Under the pieces are notes generated by a model. It worked only from the letters and a program-made list of their open reading frames with translations, did no database searches and had not been told where the DNA came from. Both the position numbers and the translations under genes were made by a program. A stretch of DNA of 40,161 bases from Nostoc sp. TH1S01 (lineage in GTDB: Bacteria; Cyanobacteriota; Cyanobacteriia; Cyanobacteriales; Nostocaceae), in NCBI GenBank assembly GCA_018993265.1, contig JAGKSW010000126.1, positions 1 through 40,161 on the forward strand, written 5' to 3'. Below, piece by piece: positions 17,057-26,079 of the stretch (the stretch's first letter is position 1; the number at the start of each line of letters is the position of its first letter).

Positions 17057-19756
17057 TTACTTATGGTGGCAATTGGCAGAAGGAAACTTTAAATTATCTG
17101 TATTGTTATTAGCTGTATGTGCGATTAAAGTTACTTCACCGTTTTGATTAAGTAACCAACTAGTTGCTGGGTTAATGGATTCTGTTACGGTGTTATTACT
17201 AGTATTTAAAGATTCTTTTTGCTCTCTAGCTTGTAAAGATGTGTATGTTAAGCGAGTATCTGTCCACACTACATCACTACTGAGAGCTTCATTAGGATTA
17301 GGTGGTAAACCACCGCGTCCAGTCACATTAAATTGACTTCCTGTTTGATTATTAAAAGCACTACAACTCTGGGCAATTGGTTCTGGGATATCTATGGTTG
17401 CAGGTAGATATACTAAACTTTGAACTGGGTCAATATTAGGTGTGTTTAAGGTAACAGTTCCTGTGGCTACAATGTCACTGCCTAAAGTTAATTGGGGTTG
17501 AAACTGCAAACCAAAAATATTTTGAGTATTGATGAAAATATTGCCACCACTACCGTTAAATGCATTAGTAACAATATCGCTATTTTCTGATGGTACAGCC
17601 ACAATAAATCCAGCATCAGCAAAAAAGTTGCCGCCTGTGCCTCCTATTTCTGGAGTACCAGAAATATGGGAGATTAAGCTATTACGCCGTAGCAATAAAA
17701 CATCACTAACTTGTAAAGATATATTGCCGCCTTCGCCTGATTGTGATGTTGCCGTAATTTGTCCTTGATTATCTAGGACTATGTTACGAGCATTTGCGCT
17801 AATGTTGCCTGCATTACCTATACCGCGATTACTAACAGTAACTTCAGCACCATCTCGGACTGCTAAATTTTTGGTAGCTAAAGAGACGTTACCGCCATTA
17901 CCTTCTGCCCCCACACCCACAAGACTTAAAATGCCACTACTAGTATTGTTAGTGGCTCTGCCGGAGACGGTGACTGTCTCGCTAATATTAACGTTCACAT
18001 TACCAGCATTACCCCTACCGCCTGGAAGACTATCGGTAGCAGAACGCACACTGGCGCTTACCTGCCCGCCGTTGGTTAGGGTGAGCGATCGCGCGTTAAT
18101 ATTAACAGTACCACCATTCCCTGCTGCACCCGCATCGATATAACTAATAGCGGAGCTAATCAAACCATTACTAGCCACACCATCAAAGGCTACAGCATCA
18201 CTTGCTGTAATTGAAATATTGCCACCATCACCAACACCAAAGACACTAGCGTTGACTTGTCCACCATTGGTTGCGCTCAGTGAATTTGTATTAATTACAA
18301 TATTGCCGCCTATACCTGCTGCATCTACACCTATGAGGCTGAGTACACCACTGTTAGCATCGCTAATTGTGATAGCATCAGACACATTCACGTTCACATT
18401 ACCAGCATTACCTCTACCGCCAGGGAGTGTATCAGTAGCGGAACGCACACTAGCACTTACCTGTGCGCCGTTGGTTAGAGTGAGCGATCGCGCGTTAATA
18501 TTAACAGTACCCCCATTTCCTTCCGCGCCTGCATCGATATAACTAATAATCGAGCTAATCAAACCATTACTAGCCACACCATCAAAGGCTACAGCATCAC
18601 TCGCTGTCACTGTAATACTGCCACCATTACCTATACCAAAGGAACTGGCATTTACTTGTGAGCCATCGCTTCCTAGTAGTGAGTTAGTAACGATATTTAT
18701 ATTGCCAGCATTGCCAGTAGCATTCCGCTCAACTGCCGTAGAAATCATACTCTGCTGTTGCAGTTGGATATTACCTGTAGCATTGATGTTAATATCTCCA
18801 GCACGACTATTCATATCTCCAGAACCTTGAGGTATGCTGACTTGTACCTCACTTCCACCTTGGAGATTTAAATTCCGCGCGTTGATGTTAATACTACCGC
18901 CAGCTTCTGCGAAAACATCAACTTGAGCGTTATTACTCAAAGATACATCTGCCCGTGCTAAATTTTCAGGAAAATCCAGACTGAGAATATTGCCATTAGT
19001 AATTAGTCCTACCTTTCCCGGTGCGCCAACAGAACCAAGTTCTATGTGACCACCAGTTTGTGAATCAACTATTAATAAACTGTTATTTAAGTTAAGCTTA
19101 CCGCCTAATAACAACAAGCTTTGAGCTGAATCAACTCTTAATTCACTACTATTAACCTCGATAGATTGTGATGGTCTCAAGTTGAATAAAAACCCACTGG
19201 GGTCGCCGACAATTGTTAGTAAGCTACTAACTCCACCAGGGTTAGTAGCACTAAACTGACTATTATTCGACCACACTATTGCATCGGCTGTAGTAGCGAT
19301 AAAAGAACCTCTTGTGCTTCCCCCAACATCTAGGCGAGCATTGGGGCCAAACACAATACCACTAGGGTTGATCAAGAACAAATTAACATTGTTACTTTCT
19401 GTGCTAATTAAACCATCAATTCTTGATGGCAAGCCTCCAGTCACACGAGACAGAATATTTCTAATCTCTCCACCACTTTGAAAAATCGCGCTTTCATTTG
19501 TATTTAAACTAAACCGACCAAAACTGTGAAACAAGTTACTGCCAACAGTTTGACCTACTGACTGAGGAATTGTGTAGGTTGGGCCATTGATAGTTTGTGT
19601 ACTTCCTAAAGTGCCATCCAAGGTGATACTCTGGGCGCGGCTAATATCAATTGCAGCAGAAAAATAAGCTCCACTAATAGCTAAAACTGCTCCCAGATGT
19701 AATCGCCAATAGATGTGAGTCATACCATTTTGGATTTTGAATTTAAGATTTTGCAT
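17057..19756 (-). CDS. TpsA-type filamentous haemagglutinin-domain exoprotein (copy 2)
   Basis: An 899-residue relative of copy 1. Signal peptide ends near ISRA-QS (about residue 41), then the TPS domain with LFHSFGRFSLNTNESAIF and NPSGIVFGPNARLDVGG, then long runs of GGNI/GGTVNINARSLTLTNG beta-helix repeats and the tail TGRGGLPPNPNEALSSDVVW, TDTRLT. Two internal blocks, each 133 residues, are near-identical (see duplication). The first 11 residues (MQNLKFKIQNG) come from a spacer-type repeat read through from TTG 19756; ATG 19723 (MTHIYWRLH) is the more likely start because the charged-then-hydrophobic signal peptide begins there. First gene of a probable two-gene transcript with copy 1. Confidence 0.88.
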   Translation of the reverse strand: MQNLKFKIQNGMTHIYWRLHLGAVLAISGAYFSAAIDISRAQSITLDGTLGSTQTINGPTYTIPQSVGQTVGSNLFHSFGRFSLNTNESAIFQSGGEIRNILSRVTGGLPSRIDGLISTESNNVNLFLINPSGIVFGPNARLDVGGSTRGSFIATTADAIVWSNNSQFSATNPGGVSSLLTIVGDPSGFLFNLRPSQSIEVNSSELRVDSAQSLLLLGGKLNLNNSLLIVDSQTGGHIELGSVGAPGKVGLITNGNILSLDFPENLARADVSLSNNAQVDVFAEAGGSININARNLNLQGGSEVQVSIPQGSGDMNSRAGDININATGNIQLQQQSMISTAVERNATGNAGNINIVTNSLLGSDGSQVNASSFGIGNGGSITVTASDAVAFDGVASNGLISSIISYIDAGAEGNGGTVNINARSLTLTNGAQVSASVRSATDTLPGGRGNAGNVNVNVSDAITISDANSGVLSLIGVDAAGIGGNIVINTNSLSATNGGQVNASVFGVGDGGNISITASDAVAFDGVASNGLISSAISYIDAGAAGNGGTVNINARSLTLTNGGQVSASVRSATDSLPGGRGNAGNVNVNISETVTVSGRATNNTSSGILSLVGVGAEGNGGNVSLATKNLAVRDGAEVTVSNRGIGNAGNISANARNIVLDNQGQITATSQSGEGGNISLQVSDVLLLRRNSLISHISGTPEIGGTGGNFFADAGFIVAVPSENSDIVTNAFNGSGGNIFINTQNIFGLQFQPQLTLGSDIVATGTVTLNTPNIDPVQSLVYLPATIDIPEPIAQSCSAFNNQTGSQFNVTGRGGLPPNPNEALSSDVVWTDTRLTYTSLQAREQKESLNTSNNTVTESINPATSWLLNQNGEVTLIAHTANNNTDNLKFPSANCHHK
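17975..18620 (-). repeat. Internal 399-bp tandem duplication in exoprotein copy 2
   Basis: Sequence around 18083-18195 (GAGCGATCGCGCGTTAATAT, then the CATCGATATAACTAATA and ACCATCAAAGGCTACAGCAT blocks) recurs at 18482-18594, an offset of exactly 399 bp (133 codons). Flanking blocks such as ACCGCCTGGAAGACTATCGG / CCGCCAGGGAGTGTATCAG are also repeated with few differences. Both units remain in frame. Confidence 0.85.
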
Positions 19757-20060
19757 TGACAGTTTTGATCAATCCATCTATCGCCATCATCGTATTAGTA
19801 GGTTTATTGATGAAAACATTATCACTATTGGGGCTTAACACAAAATATTTCATGGAGATTATTTACAATACCATTTCCCTTTATGGATGATACAAATATG
19901 GAAGGGCGAACAACCGTTCGCCCTCACAAGTTCTTGTATGTTGATACTAAGTTGCTTTCAGAAATAGTATCCCTACTTCACATTCACTACTCCCTACTCC
20001 CATCCCAGGTTACTATCTGTGACTGCAACTTGGTATAATCAAGATTTTGGTGAATTGGTA
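19757..20060. other. Spacer with REP-like hairpin and heptamer repeats
   Basis: No gene. GGGCGAAC-AACC-GTTCGCCC (19904-19923) is a perfect eight-base hairpin in the 3' flank of the RND pump gene and the 5' flank of exoprotein copy 2. It could be a terminator for the pump transcript or a REP-like element. TACTCCC-type heptamers follow at 19985-20006. Confidence 0.55.
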
Positions 20061-23000
20061 TTAGTACATTGTTTCTTCCTGACGTGGTTTAATAAATCGT
20101 TCTGTTAGCGACTTAATCACAATGTACAAGACGGGTACAACAAACAAGCTCAAGAATGTCGCAATTAGCATTCCACCAAACACTGCTGTTCCCAAAGATT
20201 GACGACTACCTGCACCTGCACCGGTGGCTACAGCTAAGGGAAAAATACCCAAAAGTGTGGAAAAAGCCGTCATCAAAATTGGACGCAACCGTTCTTGAGA
20301 AGCTTCAATTACAGCTTTGGTAATTGATAGCCCTTGTTCTCGCAATTGGTTAGCAAATTCTACAATCAAAATCGCATTTTTACTTGCCAAACCAATCAAC
20401 ATTACTAAACCAATTTGACAATATACATCATTAGGAAAACCCCGCATTGATTGTGCTAACAGTGCGCCAAAAATTGCTAAAGGCACTGACAGCATAATAA
20501 TTAAAGGGTCGATATAGTTTTCATATTGAGCAGCTAGCACTAAGAATACAAAGACCAATCCTAAGCCAAAAATCAAGGGTGCTAAACCGCCAGAGGCGAG
20601 TTCTTCTAGAGATGTACCTGACCACTCGTAGCCATAACCAGGGGGTAAAACTTGTTGTGCTACCTGTTCCATTTTTTGGATAGCATCTCCAGAACTAAAG
20701 CCTGGTGCTGCGGCACCATTGATTTCAATTGAGCGAAATAAATTATAGTGGTTGATTGTTTGCGCTCCTGTAGTGGGAGTAATTTTTACCAAATTACTCA
20801 AAGGAATCATTTCATTTCTGCGAGAACGAACATATAACTGTCCAATATCTTTGGGATTAGAACGAAACTGTTCATCGGCTTGGACATACACCCGATAGTT
20901 CCGCTGCTGGAGGTTGAAGTCGTTGACATATAGCGACCCTAAAGCAGTTTGTAGGGTGGAGAAGATATCGTCTACATTAACTTGCAGTGCATTTGTTTTG
21001 TTACGGTCTACTTCTACAAGTAACTGGGGTGTATTGGCGGCAAAAGTGGTGAATACACTTTGCAGTCCGGGGGTTTGATTAGCGCGACCTAGTAATTGAC
21101 CCATTGTTTGCACTAGGTTATCTAAGCCACTGTTACCTCTGCGGTCTTGGAGTTGAAAGGTAAAACCACCAAAGTTACCTAAACCTTGAATTGCTGGTGG
21201 GTTTACAGCAAAAACTCTGGCTTCGGGAATGGCGAAAAACTTACCTTGTAGTTTACCGATGAGGGCTTGGACTGTCTGATCTGGTCGTTCACGCTCACCC
21301 CAAGGTTTTAGGGTGGTAAATATAATACCACTGTTGGCAGTGCTTCCACTAAAACCAAAACCGCCAACTGCAAAAGTTCCCACGACTTCGGGAAGTTGCA
21401 GGATTTCTTTTTCGACTTTAGACATAACATCGCTGGTGTATTGCAGCGATACTCCTTGCGGCCCCTGAATAATGGTGATGAAGTAACCTTGGTCTTCATC
21501 GGGGAGAAAGGCAGTGGGAACGCTGGTATACAACCAAGCAGTTAATCCCAAAGAAACAATAAATAGACCAATAACCACACTTTTAATGCGTGTGAGGAAA
21601 CCAAGCGATCGCTGATATTCCCGTCTTACCCAGTCTAAAAATCTGTTAATCTGATTGAAAATCCAGCCAATCCAACCTGTAGGTCTTTGTCCTTGGCGTA
21701 GTAGCAAAGCACACAACGAAGGTGTTAGCGTCAGAGCGATAAAAGTAGAAATAGCAATGGAAAAGGCAATTGTCAGCGCAAATTGCTGGTATAGTGCGCC
21801 TGTAGTTCCCGGAAAAAACGCTACTGGGACAAACACCGCCATCAACACCAAGGAAGTTGCAATTACAGCACCAAATAATTCTGCCATTGATTCACTAGCG
21901 GCGCGGCGGGGATTAATGCCTTTATCTTGAATAAAACGGCTAATTTGCTCCACTACAACGATCGCATCATCTACCACCATCCCTGTTCCAAGAGTCAAAC
22001 CAAATAAAGTCAAACTATTAATCGAAAAATTAAAAGCTTTAACAAAAGCAAATGTCCCCACTAAAGAAAAGGGAATCGTCAGTGCAGGAATCAATGTAGT
22101 TCGCCAGTTTTGTAAAAACAAGAAAATCACAATTACAACCAGCACTACAGCTTCAAACAGAGACTTAACTACTTCTGCTAACGACTCTTCGACAAAGATA
22201 GTTGTGTCAAAAGCGACTTCATATTTTATCCCTGGTGGAAAACTCGGAGCCAGTTCCGCCATTGCCGCTTTCACACCCTTAGCCACATCCAAGGCGTTAC
22301 TCCCAGGTACCTGATTGATACCCAAGCCAACGGCATCTTTACCTCGATATCGCAGAAATGTGTTGTAATTTTCTGCACCTAATTCTGCCCTACCAACATC
22401 TTTGAGTTTGACTAAAGTCCCATCATCTTCCGTTTTCAGAACAATTTCTTCAAATTCTGCGGGTTCTGTGAGTCGGCTGGCAGCACGCACATCAATTTGA
22501 TATTGTTGTCCCTTGGGTGCAGGTTCTTGGCCAATTCTGCCTGCACCAACTTGCAGGTTTTGTTGTGTCAGTGCGGTTGTGACATCTTCTGTTGTTAATC
22601 CGCGTGTCGCTAACCGATTGGGATCTAACCACAGACGCATAGCATAGCGGCGTTCACCAAAAATTCTGACCTCTCCAACACCTTTGACTCTCTTGAGTGC
22701 ATCCGCTATGTACAAGTCAGCATAGTTGCTTAAAAATGTGTTGTCATATTCGTTATTTTCGGTATATAAACCAATCCCTAAGAGAATATTGCTTGATTGC
22801 TTGCTGACTCTAACTCCTGTACGTTGCACGACATCTGGTAATTGTGCCTCGGCAATAGAAACACGATTTTGTACATCAACAGCAGCTAAGTCTTTATTTC
22901 GTGAAGCATCAAAGGTAATTGTAATATTGCTTGTACCGTCGTTGCTGCTGCTGGAGGTCATATATTTTAGACCTTCAACACCATTGATTTGTCTTTCTAA

Positions 23001-23195
23001 GAGATTAGTGATACCGCTTTCTACAACTTCGGCACTGGCTCCACTGTAGTTGGCTGTAACGTTAATTTGTGTAGGACTAATATCTGGAAATCGCGCAATG
23101 GGTAGTGTGGGAATACTAATTAATCCCACCAGCAGGATAATGATCGCACAGACCGTAGCAAACACGGGTCGCTTGATGAAGAAATCAACAAACAT
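20061..23195 (-). CDS. RND multidrug efflux pump, HAE1/AcrB family
   Basis: A 1044-residue inner-membrane proton-driven efflux pump. It starts MFVDFFIKRPVFATV, the AcrB-type amino-terminal helix, and has two large periplasmic loops and twelve predicted helices. The proton-relay aspartates in helix 4 are present as GMVVDDAIVVVE (Asp409, Asp410). The second half repeats the architecture (GLASKNAILIVEFANQLREQ, Lys of the relay within ASKNAIL). Length and motifs match the HAE1 group, which exports hydrophobic or amphiphilic compounds; the actual substrate is not readable. It lies 63 bp downstream of the membrane-fusion protein gene and is co-oriented with it. A TolC-type outer-membrane gene is not in the window and would be supplied elsewhere. 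Confidence 0.95.
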   Translation of the reverse strand: MFVDFFIKRPVFATVCAIIILLVGLISIPTLPIARFPDISPTQINVTANYSGASAEVVESGITNLLERQINGVEGLKYMTSSSSNDGTSNITITFDASRNKDLAAVDVQNRVSIAEAQLPDVVQRTGVRVSKQSSNILLGIGLYTENNEYDNTFLSNYADLYIADALKRVKGVGEVRIFGERRYAMRLWLDPNRLATRGLTTEDVTTALTQQNLQVGAGRIGQEPAPKGQQYQIDVRAASRLTEPAEFEEIVLKTEDDGTLVKLKDVGRAELGAENYNTFLRYRGKDAVGLGINQVPGSNALDVAKGVKAAMAELAPSFPPGIKYEVAFDTTIFVEESLAEVVKSLFEAVVLVVIVIFLFLQNWRTTLIPALTIPFSLVGTFAFVKAFNFSINSLTLFGLTLGTGMVVDDAIVVVEQISRFIQDKGINPRRAASESMAELFGAVIATSLVLMAVFVPVAFFPGTTGALYQQFALTIAFSIAISTFIALTLTPSLCALLLRQGQRPTGWIGWIFNQINRFLDWVRREYQRSLGFLTRIKSVVIGLFIVSLGLTAWLYTSVPTAFLPDEDQGYFITIIQGPQGVSLQYTSDVMSKVEKEILQLPEVVGTFAVGGFGFSGSTANSGIIFTTLKPWGERERPDQTVQALIGKLQGKFFAIPEARVFAVNPPAIQGLGNFGGFTFQLQDRRGNSGLDNLVQTMGQLLGRANQTPGLQSVFTTFAANTPQLLVEVDRNKTNALQVNVDDIFSTLQTALGSLYVNDFNLQQRNYRVYVQADEQFRSNPKDIGQLYVRSRRNEMIPLSNLVKITPTTGAQTINHYNLFRSIEINGAAAPGFSSGDAIQKMEQVAQQVLPPGYGYEWSGTSLEELASGGLAPLIFGLGLVFVFLVLAAQYENYIDPLIIMLSVPLAIFGALLAQSMRGFPNDVYCQIGLVMLIGLASKNAILIVEFANQLREQGLSITKAVIEASQERLRPILMTAFSTLLGIFPLAVATGAGAGSRQSLGTAVFGGMLIATFLSLFVVPVLYIVIKSLTERFIKPRQEETMY

Positions 23196-23203
23196 AATTA
23201 AAA

Positions 23204-23231
23204 GTGTGAAGTGTGAAGTATGAAGTATGAA
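23204..23231. repeat. GTRTGAA heptamer array (4 units)
   Basis: GTGTGAA, GTGTGAA, GTATGAA, GTATGAA lie in the spacer between the membrane-fusion gene and the RND pump gene, so they are transcribed with the pair. Confidence 0.85.
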
Positions 23232-23258
23232 GTTTCAGACTTAATCGTTCATACTTTT

Positions 23259-24830
23259 TTAGGGAGTCGGGGTGATGGGTGCGCCGTTGGTTAAGTTGAG
23301 AATGCCAGAAACTACAATTTTGTCTCCGGCTTTCAGTCCTTCTAGAACTTGGTAATTACTACCTTCAATGGCTCCTAATTTGACTGGTTTTTGCAGAGCT
23401 ACTAAAGATGGCGCTCCTGGTTTGGGATTTTCTGGTGCTTGGGCCACAAACACAAATGTTTCTCCACCCAAGCGGGATACTGCTGTTACAGGCACTAAAA
23501 TTCCAGGACGTTCATCCCAAATGATTTTTGTTTGGACTAACTGGCGATTTAGTAGTTGTCTGCCGCCATTTCTAAAGGTGGCTTTAGCTAAAACCGTTTG
23601 CGAAGTAGAATTGGCGTTGGGCGAAATAAAACTGATGTTACCTGTAGCTATGGGTTGACCTTGGGCATCTAGCATTTGCACAGGTAAACCGACACGCAAT
23701 TGCTTGGCTTGCGTCAGGGGGACAGCGATGTTTAATTCTAAGGAGTCATTTCTGGTGAGGGTTGTGAGGTTATCGGCTTTGCTGACAAATTCTCCAACTC
23801 TTACCGGGATATCCCCTAAAACGCCTGTGAAGGGAGCGCGGACGTTGGTATATTGCAATTGTACTTCGGCAGCTTTGACTTGAGCGGCGGCTTGGGTAAC
23901 TTGCGATCGCGCTTGGGCAATTTCTTCTTGACGCGGGCCGTTTTCTAATTGTCTTAAGTTTTGTCTTTGCTGTTCAACCGCAGCTTGTAACTCATTGATA
24001 TTGGAATTTCTGCCTTTGCTGAGTTGCTCTAGGCGTTTTTCGGCTACAACTAATGTAGCTGCGGCGCTACGTTGTTCTTTCAGATAGCCTTCCATCTGAT
24101 CTTCGGAAATTGCCCCTTGTTTTTGTAAGTTTTCGTAGCGTTCAGCGCGTGATTTTGCTAGTTCTAAGTCAGATTTAGCCGCTTCAATTTGGGCTTCGGC
24201 TTGTGCCATTTCTTCTGGACTGGAACCTGTTTGAGCATCTCGTAACCGCGCTTGGGCTTGTAATAGCTGCGCTCTAGCTTGGGCAATTTCTTCTGAGCGT
24301 GTACCTGCTTTGAGTTCTGCTAAACGTGCTTGCGCTTGTTCGAGTGAGGCTTTGGCTTGGAGTAATTGAGCTTGGGCATCATCACTTTGCAAGCGAATCA
24401 CTACTTGTCCTTGAGAAACGCGATCGCCTTCTTGAAATAAAATCTGCGTAATACGTCCGTCAATCTCTGGCTTGAGTGTGACTGAACGTGGTGCATCCAA
24501 AGTCCCAACCAATTCCGAAGTTTGCTGAATAGTTGCATTCTCAACCGTGGCTAATTTCACAGGAATTCCCATTGGTTGACCAGCCGCTGCTTTAGCTCCA
24601 GCAGGTGCGTTACTTGCTTGGCTAGTTTGCCACCAGCGCCAACCCGCACCAACACCTGCAATTAATAGAACAACACCTAAAATTACAAGCCAAGGTCGCT
24701 TTTTCTGGAGTTTTAAGATAGATTTTGGAACTGCTGAAGAATCTGTTTGTTGAGCCTGATTAGAGTCCGTAGCAACAGGCTTTTCTATTTCAACCGACAA
24801 CTGTGAATCAGGGAACTCAGATTGGGACAT
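23259..24830 (-). CDS. RND efflux periplasmic adaptor (membrane-fusion protein, HlyD/AcrA type)
   Basis: A 523-residue adaptor. A polar N-terminus (1-46) precedes one transmembrane anchor (PWLVILGVVLLIAGVGAGW, about 47-65). The lipoyl half-domain SVTLKPEIDGRITQILFQEG with DRVSQGQVVIRL is split by a long coiled coil rich in Gln/Ala (LEQAQARLAELKAGTRSEE type repeats, about 155-325). The second lipoyl half TNVRAPFTGVLGDIPVRVGE, a beta-barrel and a membrane-proximal domain follow. The coiled coil contains a repeated unit (SEEIAQARAQLLQAQARLRD / PEEMAQAEAQIEAAKSDLE), making it longer than in AcrA. It would link the RND pump encoded just downstream to an outer-membrane channel. First gene of the pair; the TetR stump lies upstream. 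Confidence 0.93.
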   Translation of the reverse strand: MSQSEFPDSQLSVEIEKPVATDSNQAQQTDSSAVPKSILKLQKKRPWLVILGVVLLIAGVGAGWRWWQTSQASNAPAGAKAAAGQPMGIPVKLATVENATIQQTSELVGTLDAPRSVTLKPEIDGRITQILFQEGDRVSQGQVVIRLQSDDAQAQLLQAKASLEQAQARLAELKAGTRSEEIAQARAQLLQAQARLRDAQTGSSPEEMAQAEAQIEAAKSDLELAKSRAERYENLQKQGAISEDQMEGYLKEQRSAAATLVVAEKRLEQLSKGRNSNINELQAAVEQQRQNLRQLENGPRQEEIAQARSQVTQAAAQVKAAEVQLQYTNVRAPFTGVLGDIPVRVGEFVSKADNLTTLTRNDSLELNIAVPLTQAKQLRVGLPVQMLDAQGQPIATGNISFISPNANSTSQTVLAKATFRNGGRQLLNRQLVQTKIIWDERPGILVPVTAVSRLGGETFVFVAQAPENPKPGAPSLVALQKPVKLGAIEGSNYQVLEGLKAGDKIVVSGILNLTNGAPITPTP

Positions 24831-25072
24831 TTTCGTTTTCTCATTTATAGACTTAAACTTTTGGCAACTTGGCTGAAAAATAGAGATGCAAAGTTAGAGA
24901 CTGACCAACCGAGCTTTTGATATTTGTTTGGGTAGGACTCTTGATCAGCCAAGGTTTCTGCTTGTCAAGTGCCTATTTGATTAAACTCTGGGGATAGCAA
25001 TATCAAGTTACTTTATTCACCCCAGTCATACAGCGTTTTTCAGTTTTGTGCAGTACACCTTTCAAGGGGAGA

Positions 25073-25100
25073 GAGGCTAGAGGCTAGGGGCTAGAGACTA
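25073..25100. repeat. GAGGCTA heptamer array (4 units)
   Basis: GAGGCTA, GAGGCTA, GGGGCTA, GAGACTA, just 12 bp beyond the point where the TetR remnant ends. The same family occurs at 25928-25976 and 27371-27398. Confidence 0.85.
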
Positions 25101-25112
25101 GAAAAATGTACC

Positions 25113-25253
25113 TCATCCAGATGAAGAATGCTGTATGAGTAAATTCATGGTCGTAGCTGTTGTTAAACCTGCATTTGTCAATACCTCGGTTGTCGCTTTG
25201 ATCAACATTGCACGAGTTTGTTCATATTTTGACCATAAAATACTGTTTTTCAT
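25113..25253 (-). pseudogene. TetR/AcrR-family regulator, N-terminal stump
   Basis: Minus-strand frame from ATG 25253 to TGA 25113-25115 encodes 46 residues: KYEQTRAMLIKATTEVLTNA, then GLTTATTMNLL. This has the start of a TetR helix-turn-helix domain (xxTRxxILxAAxxLxxxxGxxxxTxxxIA). The remainder of the HTH and the ligand-binding domain (about 150 residues) are absent; GAGGCTA repeats lie directly beyond the break. Genes of this kind often precede and repress RND pump operons, and this one is in the same orientation just upstream of the adaptor gene. The remnant supports a lost local repressor; it is too short for certainty. Confidence 0.6.
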
Positions 25254-25271
25254 GCAAGTACTTGCTTGCAT
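25252..25271. promoter_or_regulatory. Candidate TetR-type operator
   Basis: ATGCAAG-TACTTG-CTTGCAT is a perfect seven-base inverted repeat that also contains the 12-bp palindrome GCAAGTACTTGC. It overlaps the start codon of the TetR stump and adjoins an AT-rich TATATAAT-like stretch (minus strand), the arrangement expected for an autoregulated repressor gene. Confidence 0.55.
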
Positions 25272-25465
25272 TATATATGGGTAAGTCAAAAAAGTGTATA
25301 TACTGAGCTAGGCAGATGCGATCGCTTAAACTTATGCTCGTGTGCCTTTAGCCCCTAAATTTGTTGGTGTATTCATAAGTTATGTTTATTTTTATTGAGT
25401 CAAGACCTGAGATTTATTGAATATGGAGATAAATAAAAACTATTGTTTTGCTCAATTTCTGCAAC

Positions 25466-25567
25466 ATGTTTGCAAAGCCAGTGGCAAAAATAAATGCCGA
25501 ATTTTCTGATGCTTTTAAGAAGCTAATAATTGCATGGTGGGATAAGGTATTGACCTTGGAATTCTGA
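25466..25567 (+). CDS. Tiny frame, 33 residues (hypothetical)
   Basis: ATG 25466 to TGA 25565-25567 encodes a 33-residue peptide with a mixed charged N-terminus and the segment KKLIIAWWDKVLTLEF, which could form an amphipathic helix. No Shine-Dalgarno sequence stands out upstream. Its stop overlaps the start of the next small frame as TGATG. Listed because of that coupling; it may be chance. Confidence 0.3.
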   Translation: MFAKPVAKINAEFSDAFKKLIIAWWDKVLTLEF

Positions 25568-25692
25568 TGGAACTTGTCATTTTATCGTTCTGGCTCATGC
25601 TAATGTTGTTCATTGTGCGGTTAGCTTATTTAGTCTTACAAACCCATCAAAAAACGTCCAAACACTACCACCCTAAAAAACTCAATCAATAA
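25567..25692 (+). CDS. Small single-pass membrane protein, 41 residues (hypothetical)
   Basis: ATG 25567 to TAA 25690-25692 encodes 41 residues: a hydrophobic N-terminal helix (LVILSFWLMLMLFIVRLAYL) then a basic, His/Lys-rich tail (QTHQKTSKHYHPKK). That shape (one helix, positive cytoplasmic tail) is typical of small membrane proteins. The ATG overlaps the previous stop codon by one base. No family is recognised. It lies in an otherwise gene-free 1.2-kb spacer between the RND operon and the bicarbonate permease. Confidence 0.4.
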   Translation: MELVILSFWLMLMLFIVRLAYLVLQTHQKTSKHYHPKKLNQ

Positions 25693-26061
25693 ACATAAGC
25701 ATCAAATTACACTAGTTGGCTAAATTACGCGTCCATCTGACGATAGAAATATTTGTTATCAAAAATAGCAAAACAGTGCCGAGTCCTGAGTGAGAAATAG
25801 TAGGAATCCCATTTGATTTTGAAAAAAAACTCAGTACAGTTTTTGTTCCCTGTTCAGAGTTTCCTGTTCCCTACCTTCACAAGTAAGTTCAGAAATCAAA
25901 TCGATTGCTATATTAACTTCTCACTTCTAGCCCCTAGTTCCTAGCCTCTAACCTCTAATCCCTAATCCTTAGCCCCTGTTCTCAATTGCTGAATATATTC
26001 AAAAGAATTTTAGATGTGTACGATATTACCCTAAACTTATTTATAAGTATTTAGCTAATTT
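25693..26061. other. Spacer upstream of the SbtA-family gene
   Basis: No gene. Seven TAGCCCC/TAACCTC-type heptamers (GAGGCTA family on the other strand) fill 25928-25976. The AT-rich stretch 26010-26060 presumably holds the promoter of the permease gene; no defined operator could be recognised. Confidence 0.5.
25928..25976. repeat. GRGGYTA heptamer array (7 units)
   Basis: On the plus strand: TAGCCCC, TAGTTCC, TAGCCTC, TAACCTC, TAATCCC, TAATCCT, TAGCCCC. Seven degenerate copies in perfect seven-base phase. Confidence 0.85.
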
Positions 26062-26079
26062 TTGGAGGCATGGTGGAAT

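Noticed and set aside
25141-25280. Plus-strand frame starting ATGGTCGTAGCTGTTG
   Set aside because: The opposite strand gives a TetR-like HTH start with an operator over it, which explains the open frame better.
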